This document shows positions 25,117 through 33,163 of a stretch of DNA of 64,000 bases, in pieces (the first letter of the stretch is position 1; every line of letters begins with the position of its first letter). The notes below the pieces were generated by a model. The model was not told the origin of the DNA. It saw only the letters and a program-made list of their open reading frames with translations, and made no database searches. The stretch lies in the NCBI GenBank assembly GCA_002840785.1, contig PHCH01000041.1, positions 1 through 64,000 on the forward strand. Reading direction: 5' to 3'. The position numbers were made by a program, and so were the translations under genes. This stretch comes from Betaproteobacteria bacterium HGW-Betaproteobacteria-4. GTDB taxonomy: Bacteria > Pseudomonadota > Gammaproteobacteria > Burkholderiales > Rhodocyclaceae.

Positions 25117-27515
25117 AAACACCCCGTTTCGGTCTCATTGCCCGCATCGCCCTGCTCGTCATCGGCGTCGAACTTGCCGCCTTCGGCGCGCTCGGCGGGT
25201 TCTACATCGACCGCTACAGCACGGCCGCCGATGAGCATCTCCAGTCGCGCCTCGAATTGCTCGGGCGCATGATCAGCAACGACGAGCTGGCGCCTACCAC
25301 CCTGTCGCGTCGCGAACTGATCAGCGAACTGCTGGCTGCACCGTGCTCCCAGGCGATCATGGTCGGCGGCAATGGCCGCGTCATCGTGTCGACCGACCCG
25401 GCTCACCTCGGTCGCAAGGCCGGCAGTGTTCCCGGCTTTGACGAACGCTGGCTGGCGGCCGACGCGCCCGACCGCCAATCGATGATCGACGGCGATCGGC
25501 TGACCGCCGTCATGCATATCCATAACCCGGTCAGTCAGGCACTGCTCTATGTTGCCGCTTTCGAGATCGATATCAGCAGCATCAACGCCCAAAAGCGGTC
25601 GATTGCCCAATGGGGCGTCTTCGGCTCGGCGCTGTTCATTTTGCTCAGTTCGCTGGCCATCCTGTTCTTTGCCCAGCGTCTGATCACCCACCGCATCCGC
25701 GGTTCGCTGAGCGTCCTCAAGCAGGTCGAAGGTGGCGACCTCGATGCCCGCATCACGGTGTCGGCCCAGGACGAATTGGGCGAATTGCAGCAGGGCATCA
25801 ATTCGATGACCGAAAAGGTCGGCGAATTGCTCAAGCAACACCGGCGCAACGAGGAAGAAATCCGCAGCGCCAGCCATCTGCTCAATTCGATCATCGAAAA
25901 TATCCCCAACATGATCTTCCTCAAGCGCGCCGACGATTTGCGCTTCGTGCTCTTCAACAAGGCCGGGGAGCAATTGCTCGGCTACGGTCGACAGGAAATT
26001 CTGGGCAAAAACGACCACGACATTTTCGCCAGGGAGCAGGCTGACTTCTTTGCCAGCAAGGACCGCCAGGTACTCGCCTCGACTGCGCTCACCGACATTC
26101 CCGAAGAAAGCATCACGCCGCGCCACGGCCAGCCGCGCATCCTGCACACCAAGAAACTGGCGCTGCGCAATGCCCGGGGCGAGCCGGAATTCTTGCTCGG
26201 CATTTCCGAAGACATCACCGATTTCAAACAGGCCGCCGAGGAACTCGAGCGCTACCGGGTCCATCTCGAGCAACTGGTCGCCGTGCGCACGGCCGAGCTA
26301 TCGCAGGCCAAGGAAGAGGCGGAGTCGGCCAATATCGCCAAGAGCACCTTCCTGGCCAACATGTCGCACGAAATCCGCACCCCGCTCAACGCCATTACCG
26401 GCCTCGCCCACATGATCCGCCGCGGCGGCCTGACGCCCGAACAGAGCGAGCGCCTCGACAAGCTGCAAGGGGCCAGTACGCATCTGCTCAACATCATCAA
26501 CACCATTCTCGACATCTCGAAAGTCGAGGCCGGGAAACTCGAGCTCGAGGAATCGTCCGTCAAGATCGAGGCCATTCTCGGCAATGTCGCCTCCATGCTG
26601 CGCGACCAGGTGGAGGCCAAAGGCCTCGATCTGCGCAGCGAAGTCGAGCCGCTGCCGCCCCATCTGTTCGGCGACGTGACTCGCCTGCAACAGGCGCTGC
26701 TCAATTACGCCATCAATGCCGTCAAATTCACCGACACCGGCAGTGTCACGCTCCGCGTCAAAGCGGTCGATGAAGCCGACGACAGCATCATGCTGCGTTT
26801 CGAAGTCATCGATACCGGCATCGGTATCGCCCCGGAAGCGCTGGGCCGGCTGTTCTCCGCTTTCGAACAGGCCGACAACAGCACCACCCGGAAATACGGC
26901 GGAACCGGCCTGGGCCTGGCCATCACCAAACGACTGGCCAAGTTGATGGGCGGCGAAGCCGGGGCCGAAAGCACTCCGGGGGCAGGCAGTACCTTCTGGT
27001 TCACTGTGCGACTCCGCAAGGGGGCGGCGAGCTACGATGAAGTCAGCGAAGCTCCCCTGGCCGATACGGCAGAACTTCGCCTCAAGACCGACTACCCGGC
27101 GCGCCGAGTCCTGCTCGCCGAGGACGAACCGATCAACCAGGAAATCACCAGGGAGCTGCTCACCGACATCGACTGGCAGGTCGATGCCGCCGCCGATGGT
27201 GTCGAGGCCCTGGCGCTGGCCGGGAAAAACGACTACGCACTGATCCTGATGGACATGCAGATGCCCAATATGGATGGCATCGAAGCTACCCGGCGCATCC
27301 GGCAACTGGCCAGGGGCGCGGCGACGCCCATCCTGGCGATGACCGCCAACACCTTTGCCGAAGACAAGGTGAAATGTCTGGAGGCCGGGATGAACGATTT
27401 CATCAGCAAGCCGGTCAGCCCCGAACACCTCTACGCGACGCTGTACAAATGGGTGGCCAAAAGCCGGCAGCCGGATTCGGCCAACGACAAAACGCCCGAC
27501 GTGGCGGTGAGCTGA
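25113..27515 (+). CDS. Hybrid sensor histidine kinase (periplasmic sensor, HAMP, PAS, HisKA, HATPase, REC)
   Basis: The 800-residue protein has a transmembrane helix at about 10-30, a periplasmic domain (31-165) and a second helix (about 170-190). A HAMP domain follows ([15 protein letters not shown]), then PAS ([20 protein letters not shown]). HisKA carries the phospho-accepting His in [15 protein letters not shown]. The HATPase has the G boxes [11 protein letters not shown] and [16 protein letters not shown]-terminal receiver shows [10 protein letters not shown] and [13 protein letters not shown]. It is translationally coupled to the periplasmic binding protein, its likely signal partner. 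No separate response regulator follows, and the output is unknown. Confidence 0.9.
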   Translation: MKTPRFGLIARIALLVIGVELAAFGALGGFYIDRYSTAADEHLQSRLELLGRMISNDELAPTTLSRRELISELLAAPCSQAIMVGGNGRVIVSTDPAHLGRKAGSVPGFDERWLAADAPDRQSMIDGDRLTAVMHIHNPVSQALLYVAAFEIDISSINAQKRSIAQWGVFGSALFILLSSLAILFFAQRLITHRIRGSLSVLKQVEGGDLDARITVSAQDELGELQQGINSMTEKVGELLKQHRRNEEEIRSASHLLNSIIENIPNMIFLKRADDLRFVLFNKAGEQLLGYGRQEILGKNDHDIFAREQADFFASKDRQVLASTALTDIPEESITPRHGQPRILHTKKLALRNARGEPEFLLGISEDITDFKQAAEELERYRVHLEQLVAVRTAELSQAKEEAESANIAKSTFLANMSHEIRTPLNAITGLAHMIRRGGLTPEQSERLDKLQGASTHLLNIINTILDISKVEAGKLELEESSVKIEAILGNVASMLRDQVEAKGLDLRSEVEPLPPHLFGDVTRLQQALLNYAINAVKFTDTGSVTLRVKAVDEADDSIMLRFEVIDTGIGIAPEALGRLFSAFEQADNSTTRKYGGTGLGLAITKRLAKLMGGEAGAESTPGAGSTFWFTVRLRKGAASYDEVSEAPLADTAELRLKTDYPARRVLLAEDEPINQEITRELLTDIDWQVDAAADGVEALALAGKNDYALILMDMQMPNMDGIEATRRIRQLARGAATPILAMTANTFAEDKVKCLEAGMNDFISKPVSPEHLYATLYKWVAKSRQPDSANDKTPDVAVS

Positions 27516-27522
27516 AGTCCCA

Positions 27523-27540
27523 GCCTTTTCGGGAAAAGGC
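27523..27540 (+). terminator. Hairpin after hybrid kinase gene
   Basis: A perfect 8-bp stem (GCCTTTTC) lies 8 bp after the stop. A run of T occurs only about 23 bp later, so its termination strength is uncertain. Confidence 0.5.
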
Positions 27541-27583
27541 CAAACGAAGATTGATGTCGCCCTTTTTTTTCTTGCCATGGGGC

Positions 27584-27612
27584 TTAACGGCGTAAATGAT
27601 TTCCGCTAGAAT
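27584..27612 (+). promoter_or_regulatory. Probable sigma-70 promoter of tRNA-Leu
   Basis: TTAACG and TAGAAT are separated by 17 bp and lie 51 bp before the tRNA 5' end. The -10 box is good and the -35 box is weak. Confidence 0.4.
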
Positions 27613-27662
27613 CCCGCCCCTTCCTCGATGTACAAAACACGCAAGCATCTCCGGATGCCGTA

Positions 27663-27747
27663 GCCTTGGTGGTGAAATTGGTAGACACGCTATCTTGAGG
27701 GGGTAGTGGCGCAAGCTGTGCGAGTTCGAGTCTCGCCCAAGGCACCA
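27663..27747 (+). tRNA. tRNA-Leu(GAG)
   Basis: The 85-nt gene has acceptor arms GCCTTGG and CCAAGGC and a D-arm with GAAATTGGTAGACACG. The anticodon stem CTATC-GGTAG holds the loop TTGAGGG (anticodon GAG). A long variable arm (TGGCGCAAGCTGTG), the T-loop GTTCGAGTC and an encoded CCA complete it. The type II arm and its identity elements are those of leucine tRNA. Confidence 0.95.
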
Positions 27748-27952
27748 ATGGCTTGCTCCTGCTTCGCCGCAGATTCGGTCCATGGCTCGATCCAAAATCG
27801 CCGGTGGGAACCTTGTCCTTGCTGCTGACTCGAAAGACTGAATGGAAGCAACACGGCCATTCATGTCATGCGCGGCGCCCTGACCATCACGGAATTCGCT
27901 GCCGCCTGAAGTCAGGAGGCGAAACCGGCCTTCTGGCGTGAAAGGAGGGACG

Positions 27953-28222
27953 ATGAGCACGTTCATCAGCAGGCTGTTCAATCTGGACAGCGCCGAGCCC
28001 CCGGCTGGCGAAATCGACCGCGGCTATGTCTCGGAATACACGCATTTCATCGATCAGTTTCTGGTCGATCATCCCGAGGCCCTTGTCGACCAGCACGACG
28101 GACGGCTGCTCTACTGGGACAAAAAAGTCGATCTGGCTGACCTGGAAAAGGCCGAGCAGGACCGTGCCGAGGCTGATGGCTACGGGTTTTACAATTCGGC
28201 CTGGCGGGCTATCAAGCATTAG
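27953..28222 (+). CDS. DUF3460 family protein
   Basis: The 89-residue soluble protein starts at ATG 27953 with AAGGAGG 4 bp upstream. The core GYVSEYTHFIDQFLVDHPEA then RLLYWDKKVDL matches DUF3460, a small family common in betaproteobacteria. Its function is unknown. Confidence 0.75.
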   Translation: MSTFISRLFNLDSAEPPAGEIDRGYVSEYTHFIDQFLVDHPEALVDQHDGRLLYWDKKVDLADLEKAEQDRAEADGYGFYNSAWRAIKH

Positions 28223-28245
28223 GCGCCCTTCGGCAGACCGTTACC

Positions 28246-28794
28246 ATGGCCATCAGCCTGAGTTTCCAGCCGGCTTCGCTGGGCAGCGTGAGCGTCATCG
28301 CCTCCTTGGCCGCCCGGCCATTGGCGACTACGGCAACGCGGAACGCAGCCGTCGCCGTGACGCCGTCTACCATTGTCACCATCTCGCCGCAGGGTCGCCT
28401 GCTGGCGGCAACGGCAACAGCCGGAACGACGCCGCCGGCTGCCACCAGCCTTGCTTCTCTGGTTATTTCGGTGCCCCGGCAAGCCAGCGCGGTGGACGGC
28501 GATATTCAGGCCGCCCGTCGGGAAGCCCTGGCCGCCCGCATTTCCCTGCAATCCCTGATCGATAACCCGGCCCAGCGCGCCATCGCCAACAACCGCTTCA
28601 ATCCGGTTTACTCGGCGCTCCTTGCTGCCGCGCATCAGGCCGATTTCATGACGCCGCAAGCGCCGACCCGGGCGAATGCCATCCCGATCGAGATTCCCGA
28701 GCCGGTTCTGCCGGTGGACCGGGGGGACGCGGTCAGCGATTACAGTCAGGCGGCTCGCGAATTTGCCCATCGCCAGTCATCGGCAAATCACTGA
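28246..28794 (+). CDS. Hypothetical Ala/Thr-rich protein
   Basis: The 182-residue frame is rich in Ala, Thr, Ser and Pro in its first 80 residues (PSTIVTISPQGRLLAATATA) and more ordered later (IQAARREALAARISLQSLID). There is no signal peptide or membrane helix and I recognise no family. It lies between DUF3460 and the pterin dehydratase on the same strand with short gaps, which supports it being real. The codon pattern is consistent with the neighbours. Confidence 0.55.
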   Translation: MAISLSFQPASLGSVSVIASLAARPLATTATRNAAVAVTPSTIVTISPQGRLLAATATAGTTPPAATSLASLVISVPRQASAVDGDIQAARREALAARISLQSLIDNPAQRAIANNRFNPVYSALLAAAHQADFMTPQAPTRANAIPIEIPEPVLPVDRGDAVSDYSQAAREFAHRQSSANH

Positions 28795-28843
28795 TGGCGC
28801 TGTGCCTGAGCGGCTTTGTCCGGGGCTGCCGAGGAGTCATGTC

Positions 28844-29185
28844 ATGGATACCATCTGCAATTTGAGTGAAAAGAGCTGCATCCCCTGCGAGGGCGGCACG
28901 CCGCCGTTGGCGCAGGAAGACGTCGGCCGGCTGTTGGCCAACCTCGATGGCTGGGGGCAAACGGGGGGCGAGATCAGCAAGACTTTCCAGTTTCGCAACT
29001 ACTACGAAACCATGGCCTTCGTGAATGCGGTTGCCTGGATTTCGCATCGCGAAAACCACCACCCCGATCTCGAGGTCGGCTACCGGCAGTGCCGGGTGCG
29101 CTACACGACGCACGCCATCGGCGGTCTGTCGGTAAACGATTTCATCTGTGCCGCCAAGATCGAGCGCAGCCTGCTCGGCGTGTAA
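28844..29185 (+). CDS. phhB: 4a-hydroxytetrahydrobiopterin dehydratase (PCD/DCoH)
   Basis: The 113-residue enzyme of the PhhB family has catalytic residues in ISHRENHHPDLEVGYRQCRV followed by YTTHAIGGLSVNDFICAAKI. It recycles 4a-hydroxy-tetrahydropterin formed by aromatic amino acid hydroxylases; no hydroxylase gene is in the window, so another pterin-linked role is possible. ATG 28844 has GAGGAG upstream. The two-Cys N-terminus (KSCIPCEGGTP) is common in proteobacterial members. Confidence 0.92.
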   Translation: MDTICNLSEKSCIPCEGGTPPLAQEDVGRLLANLDGWGQTGGEISKTFQFRNYYETMAFVNAVAWISHRENHHPDLEVGYRQCRVRYTTHAIGGLSVNDFICAAKIERSLLGV

Positions 29186-29195
29186 ACTGGCGGCC

Positions 29196-29726
29196 ATGAT
29201 CGATAGCCCCTACGTTTCGACCTTTCTCGGTCACCGCTTTTTCCTGACCCGGCCGCATATCGACGATGTCGCCATCGAGGACATCGCGCACGGCCTGGCC
29301 TACCAGTGCCGCTTCAACGGCCAGACGCGGGAATTCTATTCGGTCGCCCAGCACAGCCTCATGGTTATGCAGCTGGTGCCCGCGCCGTTGCGGCTGGCCG
29401 CCTTGCTGCACGACGCCGCCGAGGCCTATCTCGGCGACATGGTCAAGCCGCTCAAGAACCTGTTTCCGGAATTCAGCGTTATCGAAGCGCGCGTCATGCA
29501 GATCATCGGCGAGCGTTTCGATGTCGATCTGGAGCATCTTGACCCGGCGATCAAGGCCGCCGACCTGATTGCCCTGGCCACCGAAAAGCGCGACCTCATG
29601 CCGCACTCGACCGAGGCCTGGGCCAATCTTCGCGACATCCGGCCGCTGCCCGACCGCATCCGGCCGCTCATGCCGGTCGATGCCAAGTCGGCCTTTCTCG
29701 ACAGCTTTCGCCAACTACGCGGCTAA
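29196..29726 (+). CDS. HD-domain phosphohydrolase (YfbR-like)
   Basis: The 176-residue protein carries the HD metal-binding pattern: His in YSVAQHSLMVMQL, HD in LLHDAAEAYLGDMVKPLK and a later Asp in IKAADLIALATEK. This arrangement matches YfbR-type 5'-nucleotidases and related HD hydrolases that act on nucleotides. ATG 29196 starts 10 bp after the pterin dehydratase stop. The substrate cannot be read from sequence. Confidence 0.85.
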   Translation: MIDSPYVSTFLGHRFFLTRPHIDDVAIEDIAHGLAYQCRFNGQTREFYSVAQHSLMVMQLVPAPLRLAALLHDAAEAYLGDMVKPLKNLFPEFSVIEARVMQIIGERFDVDLEHLDPAIKAADLIALATEKRDLMPHSTEAWANLRDIRPLPDRIRPLMPVDAKSAFLDSFRQLRG

Positions 29727-29733
29727 AGCCGCT

Positions 29734-30339
29734 TCAGAACATCGCGGCGAGTCCCTTCAGCACGCTGAGCAGGGCGGCTGAAACGATCATCAGCGCGACC
29801 CAGGCCATGACTCCGCTTGCCGTCACCAGGTTCGAGATGGTGTGGGCCTTGCGTGCATCGCTCACCTTGAGCAGGGGCCGCACGCCGTGGCGGATCAGTG
29901 CCGCCGAGGCGACCCAGGCCGCCGCCACGATCAACAGGTTGACCGTCAGGCTGGGCACCAGCAGCGCCAGCGACGACAGCCACAGCGGCACCGGCGCAAT
30001 GGCCGCCAGCGTGTAGGCCTTCTCGTAACCGGGGTCGTGATCCTGGCTGATGGCCATGCGCTGGATGAGCATCGCCATGAAGGAAACCATGGCCAGTTGC
30101 ACGGCGAACAGGACGATGCCGCTGGCCAGCAACTCGCCGCCGGTCATCGCCGGCACGGAGAGCGGAAAAATCGCGCCGGGGTAGGCCAGTTCGGCAAAGG
30201 CGAACATCGCCGGGGGAATGATCGAGAGCGGCATGACCAGGCCGAAGAACAGGGCGCGGGCGGCAGGATGGCTGCGTTCGATATCGGACCAGCCCTCGGT
30301 TTCCGAAATCAGCATTGCCGGGAAATGAGTCAGGGACAT
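29734..30339 (-). CDS. Yip1-family integral membrane protein
   Basis: The 201-residue protein has five hydrophobic helices (ALFFGLVMPLSIIPPAMFAF, IVLFAVQLAMVSFMAMLI, LTVNLLIVAAAWVASAALI and others) in the Yip1-domain arrangement. ATG 30339 is preferred because GGAGG lies 7 bp upstream; the open frame continues to 30543 without coding character. It converges on the HD gene with only 7 bp between the stops. The function is unknown. Confidence 0.75.
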   Translation of the reverse strand: MSLTHFPAMLISETEGWSDIERSHPAARALFFGLVMPLSIIPPAMFAFAELAYPGAIFPLSVPAMTGGELLASGIVLFAVQLAMVSFMAMLIQRMAISQDHDPGYEKAYTLAAIAPVPLWLSSLALLVPSLTVNLLIVAAAWVASAALIRHGVRPLLKVSDARKAHTISNLVTASGVMAWVALMIVSAALLSVLKGLAAMF

Positions 30340-30452
30340 GATGGACCTCCTTGTCGCCGCCAAAGTGCCGAAAACCGGGGGCGGCGCCGGCAGGCGCGGG
30401 ACAATGATTGGACGGCGTTCGGCCCCTGCCGGTTCCGCCTTTTTCCGGCGAC

Positions 30453-30490
30453 TCCTACGGTCAACCCGAAAAATCGGCGAAAATTGAAAT
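30453..30490 (+). repeat. Dispersed 38-bp motif, copy 10
   Basis: Intergenic forward copy 12 bp before rluE: CCTACGGTCAACCCG core, A5, TCGGCGAAAATTGAAAT. Confidence 0.9.
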
Positions 30491-30502
30491 CCTGCCCCGT
30501 TC

Positions 30503-31090
30503 GTGAAACCCGCCCGCGTGTCTTCCCTCGTCCTCTTCAACAAGCCTTACGGCGTACTCAGCCAATTCACGCCGGAAGGCAAGTGGCGGGCGCTGGCCGA
30601 GTTCATTCCGGTCAAGGGCGTCTATGTCGCCGGCCGGCTCGATGCCGACAGCGAAGGCCTGCTCATCCTGACCGACGACGGCAAGCTGCAGGCGAAGATC
30701 GCCGACCCCAAACACAAGCTGGAAAAAACCTACTGGGCGCAGGTCGAAGGCGTGCCCGACGAGGCTGCGCTCGACAAATTGCGCGCCGGCATCGCGCTCT
30801 CCGATTTCACCGCCAAGCCGGCCAAAGTCCGGCTCATCGCAGAACCGCCCGGCCTCTGGCTGCGCGATCCGCCGATCCGCTACCGCGCCGCGATCCCGAC
30901 TTCGTGGCTGGAAATCCGCATTGCCGAAGGCAAGAACCGCCAGGTGCGGCGGATGACGGCGGCCATCGGTTATCCTACGCTGCGTCTGATACGGGCCGCC
31001 ATCGGGGCGGTCGGGCTGGATGATCTGGCGCCTGGCGAATGGCGAAAGATCGACGGCAGTTACCCGGATTTGCAAGGAAAATTTCAATGA
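30503..31090 (+). CDS. rluE: 23S rRNA pseudouridine synthase RluE-like
   Basis: The 195-residue RsuA/RluE-type synthase has the catalytic loop AGRLDADSEGLLILTDDG with its Asp nucleophile, LFNKPYGVLSQFTPEGKW at the start and EGKNRQVRRMTAAIGYPTLR near the end. It lacks the S4 domain, as RluE does; RluE modifies U2457 of 23S rRNA in E. coli. It starts with GTG. Its stop overlaps the next gene (ATGA). Confidence 0.87.
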   Translation: MKPARVSSLVLFNKPYGVLSQFTPEGKWRALAEFIPVKGVYVAGRLDADSEGLLILTDDGKLQAKIADPKHKLEKTYWAQVEGVPDEAALDKLRAGIALSDFTAKPAKVRLIAEPPGLWLRDPPIRYRAAIPTSWLEIRIAEGKNRQVRRMTAAIGYPTLRLIRAAIGAVGLDDLAPGEWRKIDGSYPDLQGKFQ

Positions 31091-31530
31091 ACAAGACACG
31101 CCTCGGCCTGCTGTTCGGCCTGACCCTGAGCGCCGCCGCCTGGGCCCAGAACGCCATGCCGGTCATGGAACTGAGCGCCGGCTTCCACCGCATCGAGGCC
31201 GAAGTGGCGGCCACCGACCCGAACCGTCAGCTCGGCCTGATGAACCGCAAGGCGATGCCGACCCAGCGCGGCATGCTCTTCGTGTTCACCCAGGACAACA
31301 CCCACTGCATGTGGATGCGCAACACGCTGCTGCCGCTCTCCGTCGCCTTCATGGATGCGGAGGGCAAGATCATCAACATCGAGGACATGCAGCCGCAAAC
31401 CGAAGACAACCACTGCGCCCGCCGCCCGGCCCGCTACGCGCTCGAGATGAACCTCGGCTGGTTCGCCCAGCGCGGCATCAAGCCCGGCGTCAAGCTCGGC
31501 GGCCTCGACAAGGCACCGCGCCCGCAATAA
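31087..31530 (+). CDS. DUF192 exported protein
   Basis: The 147-residue protein has a signal peptide (GLLFGLTLSAAAWAQNA) and a DUF192 beta-barrel (RQLGLMNRKAMPTQRGMLFV, then MWMRNTLLPLSVAFMDAEGK). Family function is not established. Translation is coupled to rluE upstream and ubiC downstream (TAATG), so the three form one operon. Confidence 0.87.
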   Translation: MNKTRLGLLFGLTLSAAAWAQNAMPVMELSAGFHRIEAEVAATDPNRQLGLMNRKAMPTQRGMLFVFTQDNTHCMWMRNTLLPLSVAFMDAEGKIINIEDMQPQTEDNHCARRPARYALEMNLGWFAQRGIKPGVKLGGLDKAPRPQ

Positions 31531-32063
31531 TGATTCCGAACAAATGGCGGACCCGCCCGACCGGCGGGCCGCTCGATGCCGGCCTGGCCTCCTGGTTGAC
31601 CGAGCCCGGTTCGCTGACCGCGCGTTGCCAGCGTAACTGTCGCCAGTTTCGCATCCGTCTGCTGCGCTACGAAAAGGGCCGGGCGCTGGCCGACGAAGGC
31701 TTGCGCCTTGAACCATCGCGCGCACCGGCCTGGATCCGCGAGGTGGCGCTCGAGTGCGACGGCGTGCCGGTCATTTTTGCCCACACCACGCTGTCGACCG
31801 TAGGCAACGGCCGCCTCAGTCGCTGGCTGGCGCGCCTCGGCAACCACTCGCTCGGCTCGCTGCTGTTCACCCATCCCGGCTTTCAACGTGGCGCCATCGA
31901 GTTTCGCCGGCTCGACCCGCATCACCCGCTGTTCCAGCGCGCCGCCGCGCTGGGCCTGGCTGGCGACACCCTGTGGGCCCGCCGTTCGCTGCATCGCCTG
32001 GGCGCCCAGCAGGTGCTGGTCACTGAAGTTTTTCTGCCGGCCGTGGCCTCGCTCGGCAGCTGA
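31530..32063 (+). CDS. ubiC: Chorismate lyase UbiC
   Basis: The 177-residue protein converts chorismate to 4-hydroxybenzoate, the first committed step of ubiquinone synthesis. Family features are WLTEPGSLTARCQRNC near the start, WIREVALECDGVPVIFAHTT in the middle and the Arg/Glu-containing end (WARRSLHRLGAQQVLVTEVF). It starts by overlapping the DUF192 stop by one base. The segment at 31767-31804 is a weak look-alike of the dispersed motif. Confidence 0.87.
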   Translation: MIPNKWRTRPTGGPLDAGLASWLTEPGSLTARCQRNCRQFRIRLLRYEKGRALADEGLRLEPSRAPAWIREVALECDGVPVIFAHTTLSTVGNGRLSRWLARLGNHSLGSLLFTHPGFQRGAIEFRRLDPHHPLFQRAAALGLAGDTLWARRSLHRLGAQQVLVTEVFLPAVASLGS

Positions 32064-32137
32064 TCCGGGATGCGCCATCGCCCGCCGCCGGTTGCCCCCG
32101 AACGCCAGAAAACCCTTGTCAGCTCTATAATCCAGCC

Positions 32138-33163
32138 ATGAACCTTCGCAAGTTTTTGGCGATTATGCTGGTGTCTTCGGTGCTTGCCGCCACCTATTGG
32201 GGTATGCGCGGCGATGCCGATTCTGGTCCGCTCGAGACCGGCGCCGCCGTTTCCGCGCATTCGAGCCTCCTCTCCGGCTCTGCCGCCCTGTTGCCGCTGC
32301 CGGCTGCCCCGGACTTGCCGGCCGACAAGGTCGAACTCGGCAGGCTCCTTTTCTTCGATCGCCGCCTGTCCCACGACGACACGATTGCCTGTGCCAGCTG
32401 CCACCAGCTTGCCAGCGGCGGTAGCGATCGTCTCCTCGTCTCGGTCGGCATCGACGGCCGCAAGGGGAGCATCAACGCGCCGACGGTATTCAACAGCAGC
32501 CTGAATTTCGTCCAGTTCTGGGATGGCCGCGCCGCCAGCCTCGAAGAGCAGGCCGCCGGGCCGGTACACAACCCGCTCGAAATGGGCTCGAACTGGGCCG
32601 AGGTCATTGCCAAGCTCAGCCGCGACGAAGACTATCGCCAGGCCTTCGGCCAACTTTACCAACAGGGCATCACCGGGGAAACCATCGTCGACGCCATCGC
32701 CACCTTCGAACGCTCCCTGCTCACCCCGAACGCCCCGGTCGACCGCTTCCTGGCCGGTGACCAGAAGGCCCTTGATGCGCTCGAGCGGGCCGGCTACCAG
32801 CGCTTTCTCGATTACGGCTGCGCCAGTTGCCATCAGGGCGCCGGCATTGGCGGCAACATGTTCCAGCGCTTCGGCGTGATGGACGATTACCTCAAGGAGC
32901 GCGCCAACCGGCCGTCCGACCTCGGTCGCTTCAATGTCACCGGCCTCGACCAGGACAGGAATGTGTTCAAGGTCCCCAGCCTGCGCAATGTTGCCGTCAC
33001 GCCACCGTACTTCCACGACGGTTCGGCCGAAACGCTAGACGAGGCGGTCATCGTCATGGGCCGCTACCAGCTCGGCCGCGAACTGTCGGAAGACGACGTC
33101 AAGGCGCTCGTCGCCTTCCTGCGTGCGCTGACCGGCGAATGGGAAGGAAAGCGGCTGCAATGA
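32138..33163 (+). CDS. Di-haem cytochrome c peroxidase (CcpA/MauG family)
   Basis: The 341-residue periplasmic protein has an N-terminal signal anchor and two haem motifs: CASCHQLASGG at about residue 87 and CASCHQGAGIGG at about 228. Flanking family segments are GRLLFFDRRLSHDD, FWDGRAASLEEQAAGPVHNP, VPSLRNVAVTPPYFHDGSA and YQLGRELSEDD. It reduces H2O2 using electrons from small cytochromes or cupredoxins. Its stop overlaps the start of the GGDEF-EAL gene (ATGA), linking peroxide handling to c-di-GMP. Confidence 0.9.
   Translation: MNLRKFLAIMLVSSVLAATYWGMRGDADSGPLETGAAVSAHSSLLSGSAALLPLPAAPDLPADKVELGRLLFFDRRLSHDDTIACASCHQLASGGSDRLLVSVGIDGRKGSINAPTVFNSSLNFVQFWDGRAASLEEQAAGPVHNPLEMGSNWAEVIAKLSRDEDYRQAFGQLYQQGITGETIVDAIATFERSLLTPNAPVDRFLAGDQKALDALERAGYQRFLDYGCASCHQGAGIGGNMFQRFGVMDDYLKERANRPSDLGRFNVTGLDQDRNVFKVPSLRNVAVTPPYFHDGSAETLDEAVIVMGRYQLGRELSEDDVKALVAFLRALTGEWEGKRLQ

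Noticed and set aside
25980..26017. Possible further copy of the dispersed motif in the hybrid kinase
   Set aside because: The amino acids there ([12 protein letters not shown]) are an ordinary PAS motif, so the similarity is probably chance.
31767..31804. Possible further copy of the dispersed motif in ubiC
   Set aside because: Only part of the core matches (GTCGACCGTAGG) and the A-tracts are missing; kept as a weak look-alike.
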